From positions 62,001-126,000 of the forward strand of contig CALUPH010000005.1 of the NCBI GenBank assembly GCA_944322615.1: 64,000 bases of DNA. The letters run 5' to 3'. This document shows, piece after piece, positions 25,907 to 35,026 of this stretch. Positions within the stretch are counted from its first letter, which is position 1; every line of letters starts with the position of its first letter. The translations under genes were made by a program, and so were the position numbers. This stretch comes from Candidatus Gastranaerophilales bacterium. GTDB taxonomy: Bacteria; Cyanobacteriota; Vampirovibrionia; Gastranaerophilales; Gastranaerophilaceae. Under the pieces are notes generated by a model. That model saw only the letters and a list, made by a program, of their open reading frames with translations. It was not told the DNA's origin and searched no databases.

Positions 25907-26857
25907 ATGAAAAGAAAAATTATAAATTCAATATTAGTTTTAATGTTAATAACTTCAGGAATAAGTTATGCAGCATCATTAACAGTTGAATCAGATAAGC
26001 AAGAATTTAAAGATAGTGATAAAAAAATTTATTTAGAAGGTAATGTAAAAGTTAAAACAGGCGATGTAAATGTTTTAAGTCCAAGAGCTGTTGTAGAAGT
26101 TGATCCTGCTAATAACAAAGTAAATAAAGTAGAGTTTAAGGAAAATGCCTATTCATATCAACTTAAAGACGGGAAAAAACATGAAATAAAAGCACAAATT
26201 TTAGAAATGTCTTTATTAAAAAAAGTTTTTTCAGCTAAAGGGAATACTATTTCGTCTATTACAGAAAAAGACAGACCAATTGTAATTGTTACTGCAGATA
26301 GACAGGAATATAATAAAGCTACTAATACAATGAAAGCATTTGGAAATGTTAACATATTATATAAAGATATTGAAACTTTTTCATCTGAGGCCTATGTAAA
26401 TCTTACTGATAAAAATGATGTAAAAAAAATAGATTTAATCGGTACTGCAATGCTAAAACAAGGTAAAAGTAAAATAAATGCAAATAAGCTTTCTTATGAC
26501 AATATATTAGAAGAAGCAGTCGCTAGAGGAAATGTTTATACTGATATTACAACTGAAGATAACAAAAGAATTGAAGTATGGTCAGATTATCAGTCATATG
26601 ATAAAAAGGCGAATATTGTAAGCGCTTCAGGATCTACAAAAATTAAATACGAAGATTACCTTGCAACAGGTCCAAAAGTAAATGTATTTGCTGATAAAGT
26701 AACAAAGAAGCTCAATGAAGCAGTATTTGTTGGACGCTCTAAAATAGAAACAAAGGGCAGAACAATTGAAGCAGATAGAATAACTATAACAATGAATCCA
26801 AAAGACTTTAAAGCTGAGGGAAATGTTAAATCAATAATTCCTAATATAGGAAATTAA
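25907..26857 (+). CDS. lptA: LptA/OstA-like periplasmic LPS bridge protein
   Basis: 316 aa, longer than E. coli LptA (185 aa). A signal peptide (M-K-R-K, hydrophobic core, S-Y-A-A near 22) is followed by two OstA-type jellyroll units, about 25-150 and 150-310. Both have the alternating pattern x-x-x-E-G-N-V and A-D-x-x-x-Y (for instance L-E-G-N-V-K-V, A-R-G-N-V-Y, E-A-D-R-I-T-I). A double-length LptA could form a longer bridge to LptD with fewer subunits; that is inference. It is translated just after lptC and closed by a bidirectional terminator. Confidence 0.8.
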   Translation: MKRKIINSILVLMLITSGISYAASLTVESDKQEFKDSDKKIYLEGNVKVKTGDVNVLSPRAVVEVDPANNKVNKVEFKENAYSYQLKDGKKHEIKAQILEMSLLKKVFSAKGNTISSITEKDRPIVIVTADRQEYNKATNTMKAFGNVNILYKDIETFSSEAYVNLTDKNDVKKIDLIGTAMLKQGKSKINANKLSYDNILEEAVARGNVYTDITTEDNKRIEVWSDYQSYDKKANIVSASGSTKIKYEDYLATGPKVNVFADKVTKKLNEAVFVGRSKIETKGRTIEADRITITMNPKDFKAEGNVKSIIPNIGN

Positions 26858-26875
26858 AATTATATTTTTATAAAA

Positions 26876-26912
26876 AAAAAAGAAGCAGCTATAAAACTGC
26901 TTCTTCTTTTTT
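26876..26912. terminator. Bidirectional intrinsic terminator
   Basis: AGAAGCAG / CTGCTTCT stem flanked by A10 and a T-rich run, between lptA and the convergent permease gene. Confidence 0.88.
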
Positions 26913-26924
26913 ATTTTATTTTTA

Positions 26925-28250
26925 TTATATAAAATGTCTTACCCAAATATATGCTGAAGATAATGCTAAAGATATAAATACAACAATAACACCATATTTC
27001 ATAAATTCTAAGAATTTAATTACGTGTCCGTGTTTAGCAGAGTTTTCAGATACAATAACATTTGCAGCAGCACCTATGATTGTTAAATTTCCACCTAAAC
27101 AAGCACCTAAAGAAAGACACCACCACATAGGTAAAACAAATTCTCTTCCTTTTTCTAGTTCGATTTCATGAATCATTGGTGCCATTGTTGCTGTATAAGG
27201 AATATTATCAATAATACCTGATAAAATACCCGACGCCCATAAAATTACGTATGAGGCAATTTGTTGTGAGCCTGCAGTTACTTTTAACAACCAATCTGCC
27301 ATTAATTTAATTCCGCCTGCAGCTTCAAAACCACCGATAATTATGAACAATCCTATAAAGAAGAAAATTGTATTCCATTCAACTTCTTTAAATGTTTCTT
27401 CAGGATTTTCAAACAGAAGTAATATGCTTGCACCAATAAATGCTATTATACAAGTTGCAATGTGTGTTATATCGTGTGTTAAAAATCCTAAAATAACAAG
27501 ACCTAAAACAAGCATACTTCTTTTTAAAAGAGGATAATCTGTTATAGTTTTAGAGTTATCAATTTCTTGAATACTTGCCATTTTTTCTTCAGTAGTAACT
27601 AATTGTTTTCTAAAGCATAAGTACAAAAAGGCAACAACAGCAGCCATAATTATAAGACAAATTAAGGTTAATTCTTTAATAAAATCCATGAAAGAAAAAC
27701 CTGCGGCACTACCAATAATAATATTTGGTGGATCACCAATTAATGTTGCAGTTCCTCCAATATTTGATGCAAAAATTTCTGTTATTAATAAAGGAACAGG
27801 GTTGATATCCAATTGTTTAGCAACAACAAATGTTATAGGCATAATTAAAATAACTGTTGTTACATTATCAAGAAACGCAGATAATAACGCCGTCAAGAAC
27901 GCCAATGTAATTAAAACCATTAATGGCTTTCCTTTTGTCATCTTTAAAAGTTCAATAGCTATCCACTTAAATACACCACATCTTGTTGTAATATTAACTA
28001 TAATCATCATTGAAACAAGTAAAAAGATTACGTTAAAATCAACAAAATTAATAAAATAAAATTCATTTAAGCCTGTTTCAGCTATTTTTTCTTGACTTAC
28101 TAATCCTGAAAAAACCACAACTGCTGCACCAAGAAGTGCAATTGTAACTTTGGGTATTTTTTCAAGAGCAATAAATACGTATGCAAGAACTAAAACCACA
28201 GCTGATATAACGACTGCGTGGCTTTGAACTAAAGCATAAAATTGTTCCAT
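26925..28250 (-). CDS. ArsB/NhaD/P-protein family ion transporter
   Basis: 441 aa, about 11-12 transmembrane helices through the whole length. The signature of the IT superfamily is present twice: F-L-D-N-V-T-T-V (about 127-134) with G-D-P-P-N-I-I-I-G-S-A (172-182), and I-D-N-I-P-Y-T-A-T-M in the second half. Members include NhaD Na+/H+ antiporters, ArsB arsenite pumps and eukaryotic P-protein-like carriers; the ion cannot be told from sequence. With no ars genes nearby, a cation/proton or anion role is more likely than arsenite. Single gene, about 90 bases downstream of prfB on the same strand. Confidence 0.82.
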   Translation of the reverse strand: MEQFYALVQSHAVVISAVVLVLAYVFIALEKIPKVTIALLGAAVVVFSGLVSQEKIAETGLNEFYFINFVDFNVIFLLVSMMIIVNITTRCGVFKWIAIELLKMTKGKPLMVLITLAFLTALLSAFLDNVTTVILIMPITFVVAKQLDINPVPLLITEIFASNIGGTATLIGDPPNIIIGSAAGFSFMDFIKELTLICLIIMAAVVAFLYLCFRKQLVTTEEKMASIQEIDNSKTITDYPLLKRSMLVLGLVILGFLTHDITHIATCIIAFIGASILLLFENPEETFKEVEWNTIFFFIGLFIIIGGFEAAGGIKLMADWLLKVTAGSQQIASYVILWASGILSGIIDNIPYTATMAPMIHEIELEKGREFVLPMWWCLSLGACLGGNLTIIGAAANVIVSENSAKHGHVIKFLEFMKYGVIVVFISLALSSAYIWVRHFI

Positions 28251-28340
28251 ACGCTACCTCTCTATTTAATCTAGTGTTTAATAATATAAAAAATAAATGT
28301 TTTATTACATTATGACCATGATAACAAAAACATAAAAATT

Positions 28341-29450
28341 TTATTCTATTTTTATACCTTGTTTTAAAAATGCTTCAATAAAACCATCAATAGCACCATC
28401 CATAACTGCGTCTACATTACCAACTTCATAGTTGGTTCTGTGGTCTTTAACCATTTTGTATGGATGAAAAACATATGAACGAATTTGCGAGCCAAAGTTT
28501 ATATCAACATTCTGACCTTTTAATTTCATTAGTTTTTCTTCATGCTCAGCTTGCTTTATAGCTAGCAATTTTGAAGCAAGTATTTGCATTGCCGTCTCTT
28601 TATTTTGAAGTTGTGAGCGTTGCTGCTGGCATCTTACAACAATACCTGTAGGCTTGTGCAAAATTCTTACAGCCGTTTCAACTTTATTTACATTTTGTCC
28701 GCCTGCACCGCCTGAACGCATTGTATCCACAATAATATCTTCCTGTGGAATAACAATTTTTTTACTGAAATCTTCAATTACTGGTGATACTTCTAAACTT
28801 GCAAAGCTTGTTTGTCTTTTTCCGTTTGCATTAAATGGTGAAATCCTTACTAATCTATGTACACCCTTTTCAGCCTTTGCAAGACCATAAGCATATTTAC
28901 CTATAACTTTAATAGTAGCAGATTTTATTCCCGCTTCTTCACCATCAGAATGTTCAATCAATTCAACTTTCCAATGTTTATTTTCTGCCCAACGCATATA
29001 CATTCTCAAAAGCATTTGAGCCCAGTCTTGAGCATCCGTTCCACCTGCACCTGCATTGATAGTTATGATTGCATCTGATTTATCATATTCTCCACTTAAA
29101 GTTGACTCTATTTCCCAAGTTTCTAATTCCGATTTTAAAATTTTTATTGTCTTATCAACTTCTACAAGAACAGAATCTTCTTTAGTCTCTTCATACAATT
29201 CAAAAAGAGTGTCAATATCACTAACCAAAGTCTTCCAACGTTCAATTTTATCTAAATTATCTTTATCTTCTTTTATTTCTTGAGATATTTTGGACGAAAT
29301 TTCGGGATTTGACCAAACATCACTCTGTTGTAATTTAGTCTCATTTTGAATTATTGAATTTTTAAGCGACTCTATATTAAATACTTTCAACGCTTTTTCA
29401 AACATTGATTTTACGGGTGTATAGGCTTGTTTTATTTCAACATAAATCAA
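28341..29450 (-). CDS. prfB: Peptide chain release factor 2
   Basis: 369 aa. The catalytic G-G-Q sits in [14 protein letters not shown], and the RF2-specific S-P-F tripeptide that reads UGA and UAA is in R-I-S-P-F-N-A-N-G. The frame is continuous from a TTG at 29450; the next in-frame ATG is at 29405. No C-T-T-T-G-A slippery site is seen in the first 30 codons, so the autoregulatory +1 frameshift found in most bacterial prfB genes is absent. It starts 3 bases after the metG stop, so both are likely cotranscribed and translationally coupled. Confidence 0.94.
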   Translation of the reverse strand: MIYVEIKQAYTPVKSMFEKALKVFNIESLKNSIIQNETKLQQSDVWSNPEISSKISQEIKEDKDNLDKIERWKTLVSDIDTLFELYEETKEDSVLVEVDKTIKILKSELETWEIESTLSGEYDKSDAIITINAGAGGTDAQDWAQMLLRMYMRWAENKHWKVELIEHSDGEEAGIKSATIKVIGKYAYGLAKAEKGVHRLVRISPFNANGKRQTSFASLEVSPVIEDFSKKIVIPQEDIIVDTMRSGGAGGQNVNKVETAVRILHKPTGIVVRCQQQRSQLQNKETAMQILASKLLAIKQAEHEEKLMKLKGQNVDINFGSQIRSYVFHPYKMVKDHRTNYEVGNVDAVMDGAIDGFIEAFLKQGIKIE

Positions 29451-29453
29451 TGC

Positions 29454-31025
29454 TTATTTCCCTTTTTTCTTATCTGTAGCAAACTCTGAATCTAAACGTA
29501 AAAATACAGGTTTAATCATTTCTTTTTCAGTAATTTTTGCTGGTTTTAAACCGACCCATATAAGATTATCATACTTAAAATCAACTTTTTCGTTTAGTTG
29601 AATCAATATATCTTGTGCAATATTAGGGCAATATGGATACAACAAAATTGCAATATGACGCATTGCTTCAAGCACATTATATAAAACCTTACCGCACTCA
29701 AGCATTTTACCATCTTTCGCAAGTGTCCAAGGTGCATTTTCGGTTACATACTTGTTTACGCTATCTGCAAACGAAACAATCAAATTTGCTGCTTCTGCCA
29801 CTTCAAATTTATTAAAACATTCTATAATTTGACATTTTGTATTTGAAGCTAAAACAGCAATTTTATCGTTTTTATCTGATACAAATTCTGGTTTTATTTC
29901 ACCATCGAAATATTTTACAAGCATATTTAGCGATCTGTTTAAAAGATTTCCAATATTATTAGCTAAATCTGCATTAACTTTTTCTTTAAAATCTTCGTCA
30001 GAGTAATTACCATCTTTACCTGTTAAAGCAGCAGATGCCATATAATATCTGAAAGCATCAGGCTTTTCTAAATTAAATGAAACTAAAACATCATGAGGAG
30101 CTATAACATTTCCTAATGATTTACTCATTTTTGATTGATCGATAGTAATCCAGCCATGTGCAAATATTGATTTCGGTAAAGGTAAATCAAGTGCCATTAA
30201 AATAGCAATCCAATATATTGAATGGAATTTTATAATGTCTTTACCAATAACGTGGACGTCTGCTGGCCATAATGTTTTAAATTTATCTGAAGGATTTTCA
30301 ACGTCATAGCCTATAGCCGTAATGTAATTAGATAGAGCATCTATCCAAACATATATTGTCTGTGTTTCATCACCAGGGACTCCGATTCCCCATTGAACAG
30401 AAGATTTTGTTCTTGAAACTGATATATCTTCGATATTTTCTAATTGATTTAATATTTCATTAACTCTAATTGCAGGTTGGATAAAATCAGGGTGAGATTT
30501 AATATATTCTGCAATTTTATCTTTATATTTTGTTAATTTAAAGAAGTAATTTTCTTCTGTAACTTCTTCCGGTTTTTTTAAGTGATCAGGGCATAATCCG
30601 TCTTCTGTTAAATCTTTAGGATTTAGAAAAGCTTCACAACCACTGCAATATAAACCTGTATATGAATGTTTATATATGTCTCCATTTTCTAAAAGTTTTT
30701 TAAATATTTGTCCAACTACTTTTCTGTGCTGTTCATCAGTTGTTCTGATAATTTGATCATAACTTATTTCCAATTCTTTCCAAGCTTGATCAAACTTTGA
30801 AAAGTTTTCGTCACATAATTCTTTTGGTGTTATACCTTTTGCCGCTGCAGTTTTTTGAATTTTAACACCATGTTCATCTGTACCTGTAAGCATATAGGCA
30901 TTATCAACAATTTGTCTTTTATGTCTGATTATTACATCAGATAATATTTTTTCATAAGCGTGTCCTATGTGTGGAGCACCATTAACATAATCAATAGCTG
31001 TTGTTAAATAAAATTTTTCTTGCAT
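29454..31025 (-). CDS. metG: Methionyl-tRNA synthetase
   Basis: 523 aa from ATG at 31025, supported by AAAGGTG nine bases before; an in-frame TTG 7 codons earlier is less likely. The class I signature is H-I-G-H (P-H-I-G-H-A-Y) and the second is K-M-S-K-S (Q-S-K-M-S-K-S-L-G-N). The connective peptide has one zinc knuckle (C-S-G-C ... C-P-D-H). The C-terminal tRNA-binding EMAP domain is missing, as in many short MetRS. It charges tRNA-Met and is essential. Operon with prfB. Confidence 0.96.
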   Translation of the reverse strand: MQEKFYLTTAIDYVNGAPHIGHAYEKILSDVIIRHKRQIVDNAYMLTGTDEHGVKIQKTAAAKGITPKELCDENFSKFDQAWKELEISYDQIIRTTDEQHRKVVGQIFKKLLENGDIYKHSYTGLYCSGCEAFLNPKDLTEDGLCPDHLKKPEEVTEENYFFKLTKYKDKIAEYIKSHPDFIQPAIRVNEILNQLENIEDISVSRTKSSVQWGIGVPGDETQTIYVWIDALSNYITAIGYDVENPSDKFKTLWPADVHVIGKDIIKFHSIYWIAILMALDLPLPKSIFAHGWITIDQSKMSKSLGNVIAPHDVLVSFNLEKPDAFRYYMASAALTGKDGNYSDEDFKEKVNADLANNIGNLLNRSLNMLVKYFDGEIKPEFVSDKNDKIAVLASNTKCQIIECFNKFEVAEAANLIVSFADSVNKYVTENAPWTLAKDGKMLECGKVLYNVLEAMRHIAILLYPYCPNIAQDILIQLNEKVDFKYDNLIWVGLKPAKITEKEMIKPVFLRLDSEFATDKKKGK

Positions 31026-31097
31026 AATAAATACACCTTTGAACAAATATGATAAAATAAATTTAACACAAAGGTATTTTATAAAAAAGGGCTATAT

Positions 31098-31799
31098 ATG
31101 AGTGAAAGATTAAATAATAGAAAAAATAATGAACTAAGAACAATTAAAATATCAAAAGATTATACGAAACATGCTTTAGGCTCTGTATTAATTGAGTTTG
31201 ATGATACCAAAGTTATTGTTACGGCTTCTGTTGAAGAAGGTAAACCCAGATGGATGGATAAAACAGATCCAAGAGGCTGGGTAACAGCTGAATATTCATT
31301 ATTACCATCTGCAACACATACTAGATGTCAAAGAGAAAGAAGCAAAATTTCAGGTAGAACACAAGAAATACAAAGACTAATCGGAAGAAGCCTTCGTTCT
31401 TGTGTTGATTTAGAAAAATTAGGTGATAGAACAATTACAATTGACGCAGACGTAATTCAAGCTGATGGCGGAACTAGGTGTGCATCTATATGTGGTGGTT
31501 TTGTTGCAATGAATATCGCTATAAATAAACTTATAGAACAAGGTATATTAACAGAAAATCCAATTATTGAACCAATAGGTGCTGTTTCTGTAGGAATAAT
31601 TGATGGAGAGATAAAGCTTGATTTAGATTATTCAGAAGATTCACACGCCCAGGTTGACAGTAATGTTGTAATGACTAAATCAGGTAAAATTATTGAATTT
31701 CAAACTACCGCTGAAGGTGCCCCGTTTGAAAAATCACAACTTGATGAAATATATAACCTTGCTAATAATGCAATACAGAAAATAATTCAATTATACTAA
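31098..31799 (+). CDS. rph: Ribonuclease PH
   Basis: 233 aa, full length. It has the PH-domain start R-x-x-x-x-L-R-x-I-K-I, the phosphate-binding R-E-R-x-x-x-x-G-R-T-Q-E-I-Q-R-L-I-G-R-S-L block, and the catalytic D-A-D-V-I-Q-A-D-G-G-T-R (about 115-126). It trims the 3' end of tRNA precursors with phosphate. It is divergent from metG with a gap of about 70 bases. In many bacteria rph is next to a dITP pyrophosphatase gene; that partner is not here. Confidence 0.95.
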   Translation: MSERLNNRKNNELRTIKISKDYTKHALGSVLIEFDDTKVIVTASVEEGKPRWMDKTDPRGWVTAEYSLLPSATHTRCQRERSKISGRTQEIQRLIGRSLRSCVDLEKLGDRTITIDADVIQADGGTRCASICGGFVAMNIAINKLIEQGILTENPIIEPIGAVSVGIIDGEIKLDLDYSEDSHAQVDSNVVMTKSGKIIEFQTTAEGAPFEKSQLDEIYNLANNAIQKIIQLY

Positions 31800-31877
31800 A
31801 TTGAAATTTTTCATTTATGATGGCAAAAAAATACAAATTTGTTTTTTATGCAAATGTAAGGATATAGGAGAGAAAGC

Positions 31878-32369
31878 ATGCCTGTTAACTCAATCAATAA
31901 TATTTCATTTTCAGGAAGAAATATTGAAAAAAAAGAAGCCAAAAGAGCAAGAAAAGAAGAGTATTACAAGTGGGTTAGTCAAAACCAAGCAAATGATGCT
32001 CTAAAGTTATCTTTAGGTAGAGAAGTTGAAGATGGTAAATACAAGGCAGCAGAAGCAGCTTTTTCAGCAGCAGCTTTAATAGGCACATTTGCTTCATTTA
32101 TAGCAAAAACTTTGGTTGTTGGTAAAGTATCAAGTGGTGCACCTATTACACCAAAGCTTATCAGACAAAATAAAGCAGCAAATATTGGTGTTCTTGCATC
32201 AGCAGGAGCTATTATTGTTGGAAATATGATTAGAAACCATAATATAAAAGAGGCAGATAAAACTGCAAATGAAAGAGGTTTTCTTTCTACCAAAGACCGA
32301 ATGAAAATAAAAAATGCTGATTTAAATTATTATGTAACAAATGAAATATATAATTCACACGTAAATTAG
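31878..32369 (+). CDS. Small membrane protein with N-terminal I-S-F-S-G motif, unknown
   Basis: 163 aa, started at ATG 31878 with GGAGAG 6 bases upstream. The N-terminus is M-P-V-N-S-I-N-N-I-S-F-S-G-R, followed by a charged helix (about 15-55) and two hydrophobic segments (about 58-82 and 100-122) with small residues, then a basic tail. The same kind of N-terminal stretch (Asn/Ser-rich, then S-F-[SK]-G) is on three other unknown proteins of this window. No known domain is visible. Its 3' end overlaps the convergent dehydrogenase gene by 4 bases. Confidence 0.65.
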   Translation: MPVNSINNISFSGRNIEKKEAKRARKEEYYKWVSQNQANDALKLSLGREVEDGKYKAAEAAFSAAALIGTFASFIAKTLVVGKVSSGAPITPKLIRQNKAANIGVLASAGAIIVGNMIRNHNIKEADKTANERGFLSTKDRMKIKNADLNYYVTNEIYNSHVN

Positions 32370-33406
32370 TGGTGAATCATAATTTTCAAACATTCATCTT
32401 GATGGAATTGAAACAGCGAATATGCTGTTTCAATTTCTTTTAAATCAAACTCATGTGTAATAAGAAAATCAGTAGATATTTTTTGTTCAGAAATAAGTTT
32501 AAGTAGATCCTTACAATGAATTGCATCAACCCCGCCTGTTTTAAATGTAAGATTTTTTCCATACATATCAGGTAAAGGTAAAATCATATTTCTATCATAC
32601 ATTGCAACAATACCGACGATTGCATTTGGACGTGCAATTTTCCAAGCCATTTCAAAAGTATCTTTTGTCCCAGCCGCTTCAATAACTGAATCTACTCCAA
32701 TATTATTAGTTAATTTTTTTATTTCTTCTTCAATATTATTTTTTTTAGGATTCAGGGTAATATCAGCCAAACCTTCTTTTTCTGCAACCTTTAACCTATT
32801 TTCATTTATATCAATTGCAATAACAGATAAAGCCCCCATTAATTTTGCTGAAAGCATTGAACATAAACCTACAGGACCTGAACCAATAACAGCTACAATA
32901 TCACCATCTTTTATCTGACACATTTCTGCACCAAAATAACCGCTGGATAATATATCTCCGACAAATAATGCATTTTTAAATGTAACGTTATCAGGAATTT
33001 TGGTTAAACCTGTATCAGCAAACGGAACTCTAACATATTCAGCCTGACAACCATCAATTCTACATCCAAGCTCCCATCCGCCAATCTTACAATTATTAAT
33101 AAACCCGTGCTTACAAAAATAACATTCACCGCAAAAAGTTATACAATTAGCACTAACTCTATCACCTTTTTTTATATTTTTTACTTCAGAGCCAATATCT
33201 ACGACTTCGCCGACAAATTCATGTCCTAAAACAATGTCGTTATTTGCTCTTGGAACAAAACCATGCATTATATGAAGGTCACTTGTACATATAGATGACA
33301 AAGTTACTCTTACAATTGCATCTTTTGAATTTTCAATTTTGGGCAGATTTCTTTCAGTTAATGCAATTCTATTTTTGTATAAAGTATTATAAACTAATGC
33401 TTTCAT
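32366..33406 (-). CDS. Zinc-dependent medium-chain alcohol dehydrogenase
   Basis: 346 aa MDR enzyme. The catalytic zinc ligands are C40 in S-S-I-C-T-S-D-L-H and H in G-H-E-F-V-G. The structural zinc site is four cysteines in C-G-E-C-Y-F-C-K-H-G-F-I-N-N-C. The Rossmann loop G-S-G-P-V-G-L (about 173-179) is followed by a D at the end of the next strand (A-I-D), favouring NAD. Members include isopropanol/threonine/sorbitol-type dehydrogenases of anaerobes; the substrate is not certain. It lies 14 bases downstream of the membrane-protein gene on the same strand. Confidence 0.85.
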   Translation of the reverse strand: MKALVYNTLYKNRIALTERNLPKIENSKDAIVRVTLSSICTSDLHIMHGFVPRANNDIVLGHEFVGEVVDIGSEVKNIKKGDRVSANCITFCGECYFCKHGFINNCKIGGWELGCRIDGCQAEYVRVPFADTGLTKIPDNVTFKNALFVGDILSSGYFGAEMCQIKDGDIVAVIGSGPVGLCSMLSAKLMGALSVIAIDINENRLKVAEKEGLADITLNPKKNNIEEEIKKLTNNIGVDSVIEAAGTKDTFEMAWKIARPNAIVGIVAMYDRNMILPLPDMYGKNLTFKTGGVDAIHCKDLLKLISEQKISTDFLITHEFDLKEIETAYSLFQFHQDECLKIMIHH

Positions 33407-33420
33407 ATTTTTATTATAAA

Positions 33421-34803
33421 CTAAGTTTGATTATTTAGTTCAATATCTTTGAATATTTCAGGAGCTTGCTGTTTAGCATATATAATAAAATTCATTTTAT
33501 CTTTTGCTTCATCTTTTTGTTGATGATTATATCTGTATTGAGTCCATAATCTTGTAATTGCAGAAAGTGTTAGCCCCATAAAAAGCAGACTAAAAGCATA
33601 TGGTACTGCACTTACAAAAGCTGTTTCTTTTGTTAATCTTGAAAGTTCTTTAGCAGGATTTGTATTTCTTGCTTTAGCTATCTTTTCGGCTAATTTTGGC
33701 AGTTCTGCTCTTGTTGGAAGATTCAATCCGTTTTCCGTCGTTTTCGATAAGATATCTGAAAATTTATTATTCTTCTTTAATATTTTTGTAAAAGCTTTTT
33801 CAAATAATTCACCGCCAAAAATTGTATAGAAAACAACCAAAGGTACTCTTGTCCAAACTTCAGCAACGTCAAGCTTTCCTCTATCTTCAGCCGCCTTAGA
33901 ATATCCAAATAAACCTAATATTGCTGTAAGAGCCAATTGCCCTTTACTAAGTGCCAGTTTACCGTTATTATTTGCAAAATCCAAACTGAACTTGCTTAAT
34001 ACATTTGAAACTTTTTCTGATTTTATTCCGGCCTTACTTACCATTTTTGCAGCTGTTTTACCAGGTTCAAGTATAGTCTTACTTACATTCTGCAACAGAT
34101 CTGATTTATGTCCGTTTAATGCTAAAGCAACCCCTGAAGCAACTCCTACTCCTGATAATATTAAAGCTTTTTTTAGCTGTCTTTTAGAATTTTTTTCAAC
34201 TCTTTCTTGTTGTTCTTTATCTTCTGTCTCTTTATGTGTTTTATCTAAATTAGCAATATTATTAAAATTACTTTTTTTGAATGTCTTTAAGGTGAAAAGA
34301 TTTTTTGCAAAACTCAATGTATATTCAGCAATAGGAATTGCAGCACAAGCTAAAACAATACCTGCTTTTGTTGAAATTGCACGTTTTTTTACTTCGTCAC
34401 TAATTGCTGTATTTGATGTAATTTGTTCAACTGTCTTTGGAATTTGTTCATTTACTTTATCTTTTAAGGATGTTGGCAGTATATTTTTAAATATTTTATT
34501 TCTAAATAATTTTTCTCCTAAAATAGGTGATGCAAAATAAAATATTCCGGATTCAAGAAATTCTAAAAAAGACATTTCAGCAAAATCAGCTTTACTTCTG
34601 GCAAAGATAGCTTTAGGTGCCCAATTTGTTGCTGTATCTTGAATAAATCTGGTTGAAGATAAATTTTCTTGAGATTTTAGAAAAATATCTGCAATCTTAG
34701 CTGCACCACTTAATGTTGCTGAACTTTTAAAAGATATATTTTTTTGTCTTTTATTTGAGTTATTGTTATTTTTTAAATTATTATAGTTATTTACCTTAAT
34801 CAT
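33421..34803 (-). CDS. Large membrane-associated protein with N-terminal I-S-F-K-S motif, unknown
   Basis: 460 aa. The first 30 residues are almost all Asn, Lys and Ser, then N-I-S-F-K-S-S. Hydrophobic segments lie near 148-168, 213-230, 290-303, 320-340 and 395-420; between them are Lys-rich helices, including a stretch of charged K-E-T-E-D-K-E-Q-Q-E type. This build resembles the unknown protein at 51923-52930 (same mix of Ala-rich membrane helices and basic linkers). I do not recognise a named family and infer a lineage-specific one. No catalytic motif is seen. It is the first gene of a two-gene unit with the dehydrogenase. Confidence 0.65.
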   Translation of the reverse strand: MIKVNNYNNLKNNNNSNKRQKNISFKSSATLSGAAKIADIFLKSQENLSSTRFIQDTATNWAPKAIFARSKADFAEMSFLEFLESGIFYFASPILGEKLFRNKIFKNILPTSLKDKVNEQIPKTVEQITSNTAISDEVKKRAISTKAGIVLACAAIPIAEYTLSFAKNLFTLKTFKKSNFNNIANLDKTHKETEDKEQQERVEKNSKRQLKKALILSGVGVASGVALALNGHKSDLLQNVSKTILEPGKTAAKMVSKAGIKSEKVSNVLSKFSLDFANNNGKLALSKGQLALTAILGLFGYSKAAEDRGKLDVAEVWTRVPLVVFYTIFGGELFEKAFTKILKKNNKFSDILSKTTENGLNLPTRAELPKLAEKIAKARNTNPAKELSRLTKETAFVSAVPYAFSLLFMGLTLSAITRLWTQYRYNHQQKDEAKDKMNFIIYAKQQAPEIFKDIELNNQT

Positions 34804-34833
34804 TGTGACCTCTATATTTATTTACACTAAACT

Positions 34834-34862
34834 AAAAAAGCTGCCTATTTATAAGGCAGCTT
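34834..34862 (-). terminator. Intrinsic terminator, minus strand
   Basis: The 9-bp stem AAGCTGCCT / AGGCAGCTT with a T6 run on the minus strand only. It ends a transcript coming from the FlhA-like gene, or a short unit starting near 34965. Confidence 0.85.
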
Positions 34863-34882
34863 CTAAATTATTTTAACGAGGT

Positions 34883-34951
34883 TCACATTCGCAACAAATA
34901 ATGACTGCCTGACTCTAAGCCTTGCATTTGCATAATCATATTCATCATCAT
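34883..34951 (-). other. Possible 22-codon Met-rich small frame or 3' UTR / small RNA
   Basis: ATG at 34951, stop at 34883. It reads M-M-M-N-M-I-M-Q-M-Q-G-L-E and ends L-L-R-M, with 9 Met in 22. A weak promoter-like TTGAGA (34988-34993) with TTATAT (34964-34969) lies upstream and a strong terminator downstream. No ribosome-binding site is seen, so coding is doubtful; it may be the 3' UTR of the FlhA-like gene. Confidence 0.25.
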
Positions 34952-35026
34952 TTGTTTGTTAAAATATAACATAGTATCCCTTGTTTTTCTCAAGGTTAAC
35001 TCAATAGATTTTCTTTGTCAATATAT

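Noticed and set aside
31801-32004. 67-codon frame behind rph
   Set aside because: It runs into the start of the I-S-F-S-G protein in another frame and has no ribosome-binding site.
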